Positions 42,419 to 54,879 of a DNA stretch of 64,000 bases are shown piece by piece; the first letter of the stretch is position 1; every line of letters begins with the position of its first letter. The notes below the pieces were generated by a model, which worked only from the letters and a program-made list of their open reading frames with translations, was not told the origin of the DNA and did not search any database. Where the stretch lies: NCBI RefSeq assembly GCF_001680005.1, contig NC_033561.1, positions 1,054,001-1,118,000 of the forward strand. Reading direction: 5' to 3'. Source of the stretch: Plasmodium coatneyi (Eukaryota > Apicomplexa > Aconoidasida > Haemosporida > Plasmodiidae). A program made the position numbers and the translations under genes.

Positions 42419-44778
42419 ATGGCTAACTGGGAAGTGAAGAAACGCCCGGGAGAAATAGATGACGTTTATTTCTGTGACACCATGAGGAGGGAGCTGCAGG
42501 TACGGAGACACTGTCAGAACTGTTCGTTCGTGTAAGGGTTGTGCTAATCCTAAGTGTATAAACAGGAGCACATATGCTGAAAAAAAAAAAAAAAAAAAAA
42601 AAAAGGTGCAAATGAGGGAGGCACTTCCCATCAAGCTGCTATTGGGTTGTCCTTTTCTCGGTGCCAAGGGTAGACTCACCTGTGCAGGGAGCACCTCTCT
42701 CTCACTATGATGTCCCCTTAACGCACCCATGCCCATCCTCTTACCCGTCTCTCCCTAAAGCTGCTGAAGGATGAATACAAAAAGAAGACGCGACGGAAGC
42801 TCTTTTTAAAGTGCATCCTTAAGACGGAGCTCCTTGTGGTGGCAATTTTTTTGGCTCCCCTGTTGGCGTGCCCACTTTTTCTCAAGGGTATGTCCGTAAC
42901 TTTTGGCGGTAGCACTGTGGAAGGCGCGTCATTGATGCGTGGGATGATATCGCCTGCCTCCTCACCGTTCCGCAGGTCGTTTTGCAAGTCTCGCTACGCA
43001 TCTCTCCATATGTCACCCCCACACTATCCCACTCTACAGACAACGACATAATCAGTTCACACTACCTGACGGCCTTGTTCGTCCTCATATCGTTGCTGCT
43101 CCTGCTGTTCGTCTTTCTCTACTACGAGATTGAGGATGCCCAAGTAGGTCCAGTGGAAAATTGCACAATCATATGCATAGGGGCATCGTTGCTAAGTTAA
43201 GGCCATAAGGGGCAGCCTCAGGGAGAGGTTTCCCCCTGGTCCCACTTGCATTCGCACAGCGTATTCACCCACTGGAGCATGTTAGCACACAGCCAGGTGT
43301 TCCTCCCTGCAGACGAACGAATTTTTGAGAAAAATAAACGAAGCTTCTAAATTGTTGTCACCAAGAAACGTCTCCAAAAAAAAAAAGGAGGACGATTGTC
43401 ATTTGACTTATTTGTCCAGCTCTCATTTTATTTTCATCCAGAGGAACAGAAGATGGGAGCTGCTTCCGACGAATCTGGTAGGGTCGTAGAGAGGGACGGA
43501 ACGGGTGCCGGCTGCACCGGATCACTGATCGACCCACTCATCGATCCATTCATCGACCCGCTTATCCACCCACCGTGCAGCTAATCAAGCAGGACATCTT
43601 CCTGCTGCGTGCCGGGGACCTCATCCCCTGCAGATGCGTGGAGTACAACATGGACGAATGCGGTACGTCTTTCGGGTAAATCTGATTCTACGTGGTCGTT
43701 TTGTCCAACTTGGGAATGTGCACCCATTGTGCTGATCCAAACTGTGCTAACCCCCCTTGCAGCGTACGGGCGGCGCTACGAAAAATATGAGGTGTTCATG
43801 CCCATGGATAAGGATCACATTAGCATGAATCTGCTGACGAAGCACGCGAAGGACGACAAGAGGGACTACCTACCCTCCTTCCACCTCTACTCCTTCGTGG
43901 CACAAGAAGACGTATCCATATGCACCATTAGAAAGTATATGCAGGACTCCACAGATAGGAGCAAAATTTCAAAGCATAAGGGTAACCTGAGGAATGTGAT
44001 CCTAACCGAGAAGATACATACGTTTTACCTGTACACGTGGGCGGTTCTCTTTTTCGTGTGTGTCATGGCGGCGACGCTGTAGTAAGATTGCATGAAGGCG
44101 TTCCCCCAACATGGACTACCTCTAACATGCACTACCTCTATAATGGACTACCCCTAACCTGGATACTTGTACCCCCCCACTTCTCCCCCCCTTCGCAGCT
44201 TCAACGACATGAAAAGCCACGGGGAGGATGTCCCCCACTTCATCATTATGTACTTCCTGCTGTACAGCGTGCTGATGTCGATCACGATGCTGCCCTTTTT
44301 CCACAGGTAGGGTTTTGCCACAGGGTTGGAGGGGTTGCCAACCTAACTGGAAAGACAGCTATCTAAACTGTCGTGTACAAACGCCGGTATACATTTGTTG
44401 CAACCCATTTGCATGTATTTTCTACCTCCCCTGAAGAATCTTCTCTGAGCTGATATACGGATACTGCTCCTCTCTGAACCTCATCTATGAAAGTTACTTT
44501 AAGGACGAGATGAACTACGAGAGGAACTTTTCTTCCTCCTTCGACTTCTCCACGACGACAGAAGACACCTCCTATGCAGACAAGAAGCGCTTCGGGTTGT
44601 TCTACACGCTGAAGAGCATATTTCTCCTAATCATTAAGGTGAGACATCACTCGAGAGTCTTCTTTCCTTTCATTCTTTTGTGGGGAGGGGGGAAACACAT
44701 GCCGTTGGTAGCGCCTCTAAGGGAAGAGAAGTTGCCTCCAGAAAATGTAAACCCACCTACTCAGGTATTCAGCTAGCT

Positions 44779-44826
<48 letters not shown>

Positions 44827-47800
44827 TGATGCTGTCTCCCCCCGCAGGGCATCAAAATTGATAAATGCTACCTGAACATACTGAGCGACTGTTCAGTGTT
44901 GTGTTTTCTAGACAGTAGCGGAATCCTACTAGACAGCAACCACAGCATCAAGGAGATTTGCTTGTATAACTCCATGAACACAAAGAAGGAGGCCCCGTCA
45001 AGCTCGACCATGACGAAGGGGGTACCAAGTCACCACAACTACATCCTCACCGTTATCGATATCCTCATGGATAATAAGAGCATGTATGCTTATCAGAGAA
45101 TTAAAAATCGCAAAATCCTTCACTCCCTCTTTTTGTTGTCCTACTACACGCAAGTTCCAAAATATCTGAGGTAAGATTGTTCAGGGGGGCGTTCCCAATC
45201 TTGTGTGCACACCGTTGGGTAACGAGGGGACAGACATGTTCAACAGTTGTTACAACCACACCACGCAACAGATGTGGGGAACGCATTCCTACTCATCAGT
45301 GCCCACTTATCACTCCCCCTTCCCCAATAGACTGCTGGACGAGTTCCAGAACAACATCCTGAATTACATGAACCAGCTGGACTACAGCCACCTCTTCATT
45401 TGTCTCTGCGATATTGGCAATCTTTCGTATCCCTACAACAAGTTTGTCTTCCACAAGTGAGTGCCAGAGGAGGGGTGGTCATACAACACGGTCGAACTGA
45501 TAAGCGGGCGAACTGCTAAACAGTGCACCCACTTTCCCCCCCTGATAGGCTCTTCCTCTGCGTGGAAAACAAAAGCAACTATGAGCTATACAGGAAGAAG
45601 AGCAGTGAGCTGAAGAAGCATAGGAAGACCACGGGGGACGGTGACGAGCTGCCATACCACGTGCACGAGAACGCCCTGGGCATCAACATTTACGACGCAG
45701 TCACATCCAGGGACAACTTTGTGTTTGCCTTTATCCTGTGCGAGAAGAAGAAGGACAAGTACCACCTCTTCCTGAAGGTGGGTTCGGTGGCACGTCATGC
45801 ACACTGTCATCCACGTCGATACACAAATGGCGGTTTACACTGCCATGCGGTGCCCCCTCCCCCACGTGCAGGGACAACTGGACGCCCTAGTCAACAAGTG
45901 CATGTTCTACTACGACGGGAAGGCAATCAAGAGACTGAAGCGGAAGAAGAAGAAGGTGCTCCGCATCCTTAACATGCAGTGGATCTCCTCAGGTGAGGGG
46001 GGCATCACAGTATGCATCTGCATTTACACGTGTGTATGTGTGTGTGTGTTTGTTTGTTTGTTTCCCGCTCCCTCTCTGTGATGGCGTGAGAGACGTCACG
46101 TGTGCCACTTCATCACGTAACATCCACCCCCTGTTCCCCGCAGGAATCGAAAGCATATGCTTTGCATACCGACCCCTGAGCACAGAAGAGAGGAACTACA
46201 TGAAGGATAATTTTAAAAAGAACATATACCTCCTTACGATAAACAAGCGCAAAGTTTACCACCTGAGGAATTTTTACAATGAGAGTCCCTTCCCTGTGAA
46301 GGGGAATGAGAAGTTCCTTTCGCACTTGCTGTCGACGAGCATCTTCATCGGTAAGGCACGTCCCTGCAACGGTGCAAAATACACCACTGCCAATGCACCG
46401 ATACACTGATGCACTGATGCGCCACTGTCCCTGCTCTGCCCTCCCCCGCTCAGGCAACTCCGCAGTGAAGCTCATGACGAACAGCGAAATTCAGATGAGG
46501 ATTAACGACTTCCAAAATGTGGGTCTCCCTAAAATGGTGCCTCCATGGTGTGCATAAGAAAAGACCGTGGCGCGCTTAACAATCCGTTCCTTACTGCTTA
46601 TGTATATTCATCATTGTTCATCCCAGGCAGGAATCCGCTTCGTGCATTTCAGCAAAACGGATCAAGCAAACACGAGGAACGTGTCGAACCTGTTGGGCAT
46701 GGAGACCAACTGGAACACGTCCATTTCGCTGAGTCTGAACGATAAGTAGGTGGACTCACTATACTGCTAGTGCATTAGAATGTTGAGCAATGCCTTTTCT
46801 TCTCTCGCAACGTTTCTATTGCCTACATCGAATTGGCATACGTGTGTGTATGCTTTTTTTCCCTTTTCCTGTCTGCAGATCCAGCTTCAAAAACAGGGAC
46901 GGGAAGGTCGTCATCCCGAGCGGCATCAACAACATTAAGACGCACATCCAGGAGGTGGGAAAAGGAAAAAAACAATTCGTAGTCACCATATTTTTACGTC
47001 CATGCTTACATCGCTGAGCAAGAATTCACTTTTGCGTCCTCCCTATTTGATCCCCCGAAAAAATAGGTGGACGACATTCCGTTGCGAGTCTCGTCCTACT
47101 CAGGCTGCAACCAGTTCAACACGGCAGAGATGATCAGAATTTTGCTGGTAAGTGGATGCTTAACCAGCGGCAAGCAGAGGATATGCAACGGATATGCGTA
47201 CCCAAATGAGGTGTGCGTATACCCTTTCTTCCCCTTGGAAGACGCACATTCCTTTCCCCCCCACAGGAGAACAACGAAATAATAACCTGCGTTGGGAACA
47301 GCCTGAACTGCTGCAACTTCGAAGTGTACAGCCTGTGCAATTATTCCGTGTCGATTCTTCTCCCTTACAATAATTCCTGTAAAGATTGCCAGGGGAAAAG
47401 GGAGAGGAACACCCCATTTGATGAGCTGTCCACGAAGCAGAACCCCATCATATCGTATGCCTCCTTCGTGAATACGCTTCCCTGCAATTTGATCATAGAG
47501 AAGAGTCGACTGGGTATGTGTCAACTGACCACGTGAAAAGCAGGGTGCTGGACGTGGGAGCGAACTCTCAGAGTGGATGATCCTCCTGAAGTCGCTTCAC
47601 TGGATGACCTTCCTCCATGTGTACCACACCACTTTTAACGACTTTTCTGTTTGTCTGTTCGCCACTTGAACAGACCTCTCAGAAAACATCATGGAGCTGG
47701 TATACAAACTGCTGAAGAGTTCGAGGATCCACAAGAAGAACGTCTCCCTGACCATTTTTTTTTTTTACTTCTACTACTCCCAGTTGTCCTTCCTGTTGTT

Positions 47801-49181
47801 CCTCGTTTCGGTGTTCTTTCTGCCCCCCCTGATCTCGGTAGGGTGGTTCCTCACTTTCATGCTGTACCTCCTTTCAGGGGGAATTCCTCCTCCATAATAT
47901 GGGGTTTGTCTTCTTCTACCTTACCACTTGTTTAATTGGACTCCCCTCCCATATGCAGGTCATGGACTACCTCCTGTTCGTCCTGCTGATAATACCCCTC
48001 CTGTCAATCGCCCTGCTGGGCAACGACAACAACAGCACCATAATGAACGAGATCCCTGACAAGGTCATTACGCGGGAGTTTTTGCTGAAGAGGCTGGTAT
48101 GGCATGAATCGGTGCATCCGTGCAGTGGCGCTGCAGTCATTTCATCCTTGATGCCTAACTCATTTTTTTTTTTTTTTTTTTTTTTTTTTCACCCCATATT
48201 TGGCAGCTCTTCTACCTTATCAGGTGGATCCCCTACATGCTCTCCTGCATCACGCTACCTGTATACTATGTACAACTCATTAACAAGCAGTTTGCGAGAG
48301 AGTACATTTTGCAGTCCACCCTGAGCCAAGACGTGTTGAGATCGTTGCAGAAGAATTTCCTGGCGAATGTGGCGCACCACTGCACGCAGAGTGTGCAACT
48401 AGGTAGGCACCGAATTTTCCACGCCGAGAGGAAGAATGAGGAAATAGTTGTGCCGATCAATCTCGTTGCAGCACCACCCGATGGGCTACACAATGCACCG
48501 CTCCCTTGCCCCCCTACAGGCTCCCTCTCCAAATGCCAGCTGCTCCTGTATTCATTTTCCGACAAGGAGGCTATGAATCTCCGGCGAAACATGACCGGTG
48601 TGATGATCAAGCAGACGCAGATTTTTTTTTTTTTTGTTTTCTCCCTTTTGTTTTTTGTTTCTTCGCTGTCTCACAGTGACAGGTGAGAGAGAGGCGCTGT
48701 CCATTCTTGTGCATTCGTTGCCTCTTACCCGATATGACATACCCGATATGGCTTGCCCCACATTCCCCTTTCCTCCACGTAGGTACGAACCCCTGTTCAA
48801 GCTCAGCTGCATCCATAACTCAAAAACATATTTCTCCTGTCTGTTCATCTTCCTCATTTTGAGTCTCCTATACGTGGCTTTGCGTGTCTATATGCTCCCC
48901 CCCTACTACCTAATTCAGGTGAGACAATCTTCACTGTACAATATACGTTTTTGTACCAACTACACATGAATCATCACCACATGTTATCTCCACCCCGAAC
49001 CTTTTCACCCCCTTGGTAGTACCCTGATGCGACTCTCAGCATACTTATAGTTATTTTCTGCCTCATCATATTTGTGACAAATGAGACATTGAAGAAAGTC
49101 GAGGCAAGGGTCAAAACGAACAGGCAGAAATATTTGAAGGTTCTGTTTGGCACCCGCCTGGGCATGTGGAGCCCCAAGTGA
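42419..49181 (+). CDS. TMEM94-like protein: P-type-ATPase-related membrane protein
   Basis: 24 exons close in phase to 1246 aa: 42419-42499, 42761-42887, 43040-43143, 43313-43477, 43581-43662, 43763-44081, 44199-44306, 44437-44638, 44848-45170, 45331-45456, 45549-45777, 45872-45992, 46144-46350, 46454-46518, 46627-46745, 46879-46954, 47067-47147, 47267-47513, 47674-47837, 47959-48096, 48207-48402, 48520-48682, 48783-48918, 49020-49181. About ten hydrophobic segments fall 2+2+6, as in P-type ATPases. The A-domain has LLRAGDLIPCRC. The phosphorylation site reads FLDSSGILLD (D418) instead of DKTGT. GIRFVHFSKTD with METNWNTSISL resembles human TMEM94. The hinge is VGNSLNC instead of TGDGxND, losing both acidic residues. 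Human TMEM94 (ERMA) is reported to move magnesium into the ER; whether this protein pumps is open. Confidence 0.9.
43510..43572. repeat. Imperfect ATCGACCCA-type repeat in an intron
   Basis: Four imperfect 12-13 bp units around CTCATCGACCCA in intron 4 of the TMEM94-like gene. It lies just upstream of the acceptor at 43580. Confidence 0.7.
44782..44825. repeat. 44-base poly(T) run in an intron
   Basis: About 44 uninterrupted T in the intron between exons 8 and 9 of the TMEM94-like gene. It is the longest homopolymer in the window and lies about 20 bases before the acceptor, where it may act as an oversized polypyrimidine tract. The exact length is likely unstable or uncertain. Confidence 0.85.
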
Positions 49182-49721
49182 GGTCCAGCTGGGAAGGTAG
49201 TTTCCCCCGTAGGATTGTTATGTGGTCCCCCTTTTTTTTTTTTTTTTTTTTTTTGTTTTGACACCCAGTAAGCGAAAACTCTCCCCATCGAAGTAACAAT
49301 ACAACAACGCATAAACTATTGGTTACCACTTTTTAAAGTTAACTTTTTATGGGTTCATTTAAAATAAAAACTTCCTCATCAGAAAACGTGGGTCAAGTTT
49401 CCGTGGCGCAGCGTGCACATATTATGTAAGGGCAATTATGTAGGTATATCTTTTCAGGAAAAAAAAAAAAAAAAAAAGGCAGAAAAGGGAAGAAAAGAAA
49501 GACGCGTAAAAGGACGCAGAGAAAGAAGGGAAGTTGCTGGCACGGAACATGCAAACAGGTATTGACCTGGATTCCTGCGAGAAGCTGTTCTCTCACAAGG
49601 TCTCCACGATGGGTTCTAAATCCTCTATTCTGAACCTGTTTTCAATCTTCTTCTCGCCCTGGGAAGGTTACTTCCTTCCTTTGTGGATCCCCTGCTGGGA
49701 CCCCTTTTACCATTCTACATT
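49182..49721. other. Convergent spacer, TMEM94-like / eL30
   Basis: 540 bp between two stop codons, with a T-run of about 24 (49231-49254) and an A-run of 18 (49460-49477). It should contain both 3' UTRs. No gene was seen. Confidence 0.6.
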
Positions 49722-50192
49722 TTACTCGTTCGTCTTGATAATATCCGAGTCACCCACGTCCGTGATGACCAAGCAGCTGATTCGAAATAACTTTCCGCAG
49801 GCAGTACCCAAATCGTTGTTGTCCCCATGGTAATCGTGGACCCCACATTTCGATAACATAGCGTAGTATTCTATGACACTCCTCTGAATGGGTGGGCAGT
49901 TGCTGCTCACGATGACGAGCTTGCCTGGGGGGAAAAGTGGTGGGGAAAACAAATACGGAGTTGTGAGGTTATACATATATGATCATGTGCAAAGTGTAAT
50001 ACGCGTATATACGTATGTGCGTATGCGCCTGATGCGCATAGAGTGCGGCGCGGAAACTGCAGGGTTACCTTTCCCGGTTCGCAGGGCCTTCAAACAGGAC
50101 TTCCTTCCAAACTGATACTTTCCAGATTTCATCACAAGCTGTAGCTTGGCGTTAATGTTATCTCCCGCGCTTTTCTTTGACTTTTTTGCCAT
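49722..50192 (-). CDS. RPL30: Ribosomal protein eL30
   Basis: Large-subunit ribosomal protein of the L7Ae-like RNA-binding family. Two exons, 50192-50069 and 49924-49722, join in phase to 108 aa, the normal length. Diagnostic segments are LQLVMKSGKYQFGRKSCLKA, KLVIVSSNCPPIQRSVIEYY, MLSKCGVHDYHGDNNDLGTA and CGKLFRISCLVITDVGDSDI. The intron falls within the RTGKGK loop, where it splits a glycine codon. It is the last conserved housekeeping gene before the gene-poor right part of the window. Confidence 0.97.
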
Positions 50193-53100
50193 GTTGAATT
50201 ACAGACGGTGGAACGTTGAAACGGTCGAACAGCGGAGCAACGATGCGGCTTGGAGTGGGTATTAAAAAAGCTACGGAGCAGAGCAAGGGGTAAGGGAAAA
50301 TCAATACGTGTGGGGATGCATAAATTCACAACGTAGTAAAGAGCATACATTCAGCAGGGTAAAAAGCATTCATACGCGTGGTCAAAACAGCGCGCCAGAA
50401 GGAGATGCTCTTCTCTTCTTACCTACTTGTAGCGAACGCGCTATAAAATAACTATCCTTTCTTCGCGGAAAAGAAGAAAAAAATATTTTTTTTTTCACGC
50501 GCAGAGATGATGCGAGGGTTAACCTTCTTTTTTACAATCCCAAATGGGGAATAGAAGAAAAATAAAAAAAACAACTGGTCACTTTTCACAGGAGGCAGTT
50601 CGGATGTTCAGTCAGTCACATTGTAACTGTGAAAATACGTGTACAACGGGAGATGCGAATTTGAGGAGGAAAACAAAAAAAAAAAAAAAAAAAAAAAACT
50701 CTTTTTCCGGATTGCAAAATACGCCGTTGCTTTATTGCTACGTGGCTCGGCTTATAACCTGGTCGAGGTGGTTCCGGTCGCGGGAAAAAAAAGCGCCGAT
50801 GGGGATAAGGGTGGCGGGCAAGGTATGCTCCTATGCTCATTTATACATTGCATATATTTGCTTGTGCAGCGAAGAAGTTAGCAAAAAAAAAAAGGGCAAT
50901 CTCCGAGTGCAATTCCGCTCGAATGGCAAATCGTCCCAAATGTATTCGTCCCCATTATCCCTGCGGTAGCCGCCTCTTGGGGGTGGGGATTCTCCCGCGC
51001 AAATTCACCACCACGCGAACATACGGATCCGCACCAAAAAAAAAAAAAAAAAAGCCACGCACTTTTCACCATACGCGGGAAGAGTGCAGCACAGCGGGAA
51101 AGAAAAAATAATTTGAATAAATTTGTTCTTTTTTTTTTTTTCATTGGTTGTATCGGCAGAGGGCATTTATAATGAGGTGCCCATTTTGATGTTGGTGGTG
51201 CGTTTTTTTTTTTTTTTCTTTTTTCCACGCATTTTGTATTTTTCGCTCCTCCTTTTCCAATTTTGTTGGGAACAAAAAACCCGAACGGGGCAACCGAGCT
51301 GGCGTACTGTACATAGTGTAAAATTCTCTGGGAAAGAAAAGTGACCGACATCCCTTTACCGTTTCAGTGTAGTGCTTCTAAGGGAAGAATAACCAACGGG
51401 GGGGAATTTTATATAAAAAGTGCTTTTTCACATGACCAACTGCGGAGAAGCAAAAATGTATGCAGCGCGCGCGTATGGCAGATGTGAGGATGTTCTTATC
51501 TGCATAAGTTTTTGTTTAACCGTTGGAAGGTGCGTTTTTCCCCTTGACGTGGGATTTGCTCGGAGATTCTTTTCCCGTTTTATCATTCAGTCACGCGCGC
51601 CCACCAGATAGGTACCTACACACCAACAGGTTAAATGATGTAAGGTAATAGGCCGCCCTTCCTTTGCGGTGCGTTCACATGGTAGGGTCCTTATAGGAAA
51701 AATTTATTTCCACCCAATAGTGGAGAATAACAGTGTCAGTTCTTCCCAGTATGGACATATCATTTTTTTCAAATTATCCACCCCCCTTCGCCGAAAAAAA
51801 AAAAAAAAACACCACTATTTCGTGTGCAAGAAGTTTTGGCTGATAAATAATTTTGCGAAATGTAACGCATGTGTAATAATTACTGTAAGAAAATGTAGGA
51901 ATGTTTTTTTTTTTTCTATTTTCCAGCATTGTTGTTCTTTCCATTTGCAGTTAAGGGTGGCTACTTTTCTATGTGCAAATGTATGTGCGGTGTGGCTGAG
52001 GGTCACGGGGGGAGTATCCCATTTTGCTCTTCCTTTGGCTTTCTTTCTTTTTTTTTTTTTTTTTCTTATTTGGTTTATCTTTTCCACGTTGTTACGCATG
52101 TATAGAAGTTCCTCTGCGAGGAAGTTTTATCTGGACGTTCGCTTCCCATGGAAAGGCGTCAGGTGTGCTAGTCTGTAGGACGGCACAAGGGAGAAGTGAA
52201 GTTTGTCCCAGTTCATGACCCCTTTACTTTTGCACACAATTATGTGTGTCACTGTGTTTAGGTACCTCTGTTCTAAGTCTGCCCCACATGTGCTATACAC
52301 ATTTACTCTTCCTTTTTGGGTGTATGTACACGCCAGCACAATTGGTGAAAAGTCTTAATAAGTCCAATTTATTGGGATTCTGTATAATTCCTACGGTCCC
52401 TTCTTTACACTGTGGGTCTCTACACGCATGCAATTCCGATCAGAAAAGGAGGGGGATTTTCAAAAGGGATATTGTAACTCCACTTTTTGGGTGAGCCTGC
52501 GCCGGTAGACCAAGATATACCTCCCCCTAAAGTGCACACAGTACACACTACGCAGCTATACTAGCACTTTCAATGGGTACACTGGAGGACGATCTCTAAC
52601 CTGTAGGGGCCATACCCCTTTTAGAGATGAAACAAAGCGACTAGGAAAAAAGGGATGAACAGAAATATAAAAATTGTGTTTGACCAAAATGGCTGCTTAA
52701 AAGTGGGTAATTATTTGGATTATATGCCTGATATGTGAATGCATTTTTTTTTTTTCCCTCATGTGTATCCCCCTAAAAGTGGAACAAAAGGGGGGTGCAG
52801 TGGAAAATATAATGAGCACTCCCTCTTCATTGTTTATTTCCCTCACGGAAAAGAGCTCATTTTGTAAAGTATGTATTCCTTTTTTTTGATAGCCATGTTC
52901 TGTTTGGTAACCAAAGAGGAAGAATGCTGTGATGAGGACACTTCGACACAAGTCAATGAACGATGCACCGACTTCTTCCCTTTCATTGAGCTATCCCTTT
53001 TTTTTACCCGTTGCAACTACATGCACACATGTTCCAATTTGAAAAGTTAAAGAAAAAAAATTTAAACAAAAAAATTGTGCGAAAATAGAGCCAAAAAAGA

Positions 53101-54846
53101 AAAGAAAAAAAAAGTGCTCATGTAGATATGTATACTCATCTGGGCTTTATCCCAAGTTGGGCTTCTTAGGGGAATGTGAAAGAGTAGGGCGCCCCGTTCT
53201 TTGGAAACAACATTGATCATTGGAAAATATAGCAAGCCAATACGATGACCTGAATGGACAGACAGTTGAGCAAGTTCGTGCACCGACTTGCAAAATGGCT
53301 GACCAAATTGCCATAAATAAGGAATGACACTTAAACCTGTGCATGCGTCGGGGAAGAAAGGAGATACTTTTATGAATTGATGTGTCGATATATTCATGGA
53401 TGCTCTAATAACACATCGTTGTGCTGAGGAAGAATTAACTTGTGTTCATTTTTTTTGGGTAAGCGCCTCCCACTTGGTGGGCCAGTGGACTGACGAGGAG
53501 GAACAACAAAATGGGAGATTCCCCCAATTGGGAAAATCACCCAAACGAAAATTGACATCGTTGTTCATTCAGCACTTTACAGTGTGTATATCTCTACTAC
53601 ATGCCTTTTTTACCCAAATAAAATATTCCTTCCTTCTTTCCGTGCACAACTTTCGGGATCCTTCTAATCGAGGGAAATCCTCCTTAAGCGGCAAATCACA
53701 CTACGGATCTTTTTTTTTTTTTTGTGCATGCAAAAAGGGGCTTTTCCTTGTGTGCAAGTTGTGGCTTTGTAGGGGATACAACCTTAATTCTTGTGTCATA
53801 CGTTTTCCCCGTGTACGCCTGTAGCAACCTGAGTTTTCCCACTTGTTGTGTTTCACCTGTTTGTCCTTTTCAATGTTCCAGTATGGATAAGCCCAGTGAC
53901 ATTCTTGCGTACCCTGCACACAGGTGGGTGTTGGTACAGACGAAAGGAAGAAGTTCACAAAAAACAGTTTTTGAGTGTATTTTTTTTTTTTTTTCATTCA
54001 CCATAGCTCCATTTTAAGCAAACCATTTTTTAAATTACTAAGGCAATGGAAAAAGAAGAGCAAGAGAAGGGAGGGACGGCAAAAAGAATAGGTGAACAGG
54101 TTTACATTCGAAGTTGTTCATTTTTTTTTTTCCCCTCTTGATATGCCACATTTACCTTTTTAATGAAAATTTTTAAGCATGTTCGAATTTTTAACATTAT
54201 GCATGCAATGCGGACGTTCCCGTTTGTAGCTCCTTCCCTGCATGCTTGACCTATATTCCCCTCCTCGAATTGAAGGCTTGTTTTATTTACGTGTGCCCGG
54301 TGAATTTAGTCAACCAGTTAGAACCTTAAGTTTTTTTTTTTTTTTTATATATATTTTTTAAGTTAATTTTCGTTATTTTACCGTGCCTGTTCAGGCGAAA
54401 AGTGCATTTGCGTTGCTTTATTAATAACCGATCAGAGGCGTGTTGCATATGGTTGCAGGAAACCGGTCACCTGCATGCGTGTAAGGTGAATGCCCTCTTG
54501 GGAGGGAACCTTGCAAGCATATATATGAATATGCATGTGATAACTTGTGTATGCATTCCTTCCCCGTGCGACGAAAGCGACCCCCATGTATGAGTCGTGC
54601 TTATACGTGTGGTGCGTGAAACGTAGTTAAGGTCCACACTTTAAGGAGTGCCACCCAAGTGCGTTTCTCATGGTGAGGACTAAGGTCCTCATCCACAGAA
54701 GGGGTGCATTTAGTGTTTACTGTTTATTATTTGTATTTTTTCCTTTTTTACTGCAATGGGAACGAGAAAAGCTTATTCGTGCACTTTGTTCGGACATATA
54801 GGTGCACGCACCACTAGTCATGCGTCGGGTTTTGCTCATAATGTAA

Positions 54847-54879
<33 letters not shown>

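Noticed and set aside
54668..54688. Small hairpin TGAGGAC-TAAG-GTCCTCA, considered as part of a tRNA or snRNA
   Set aside because: No acceptor, D- or T-arm around it and no snRNA signature; a 7-bp stem alone is not enough.
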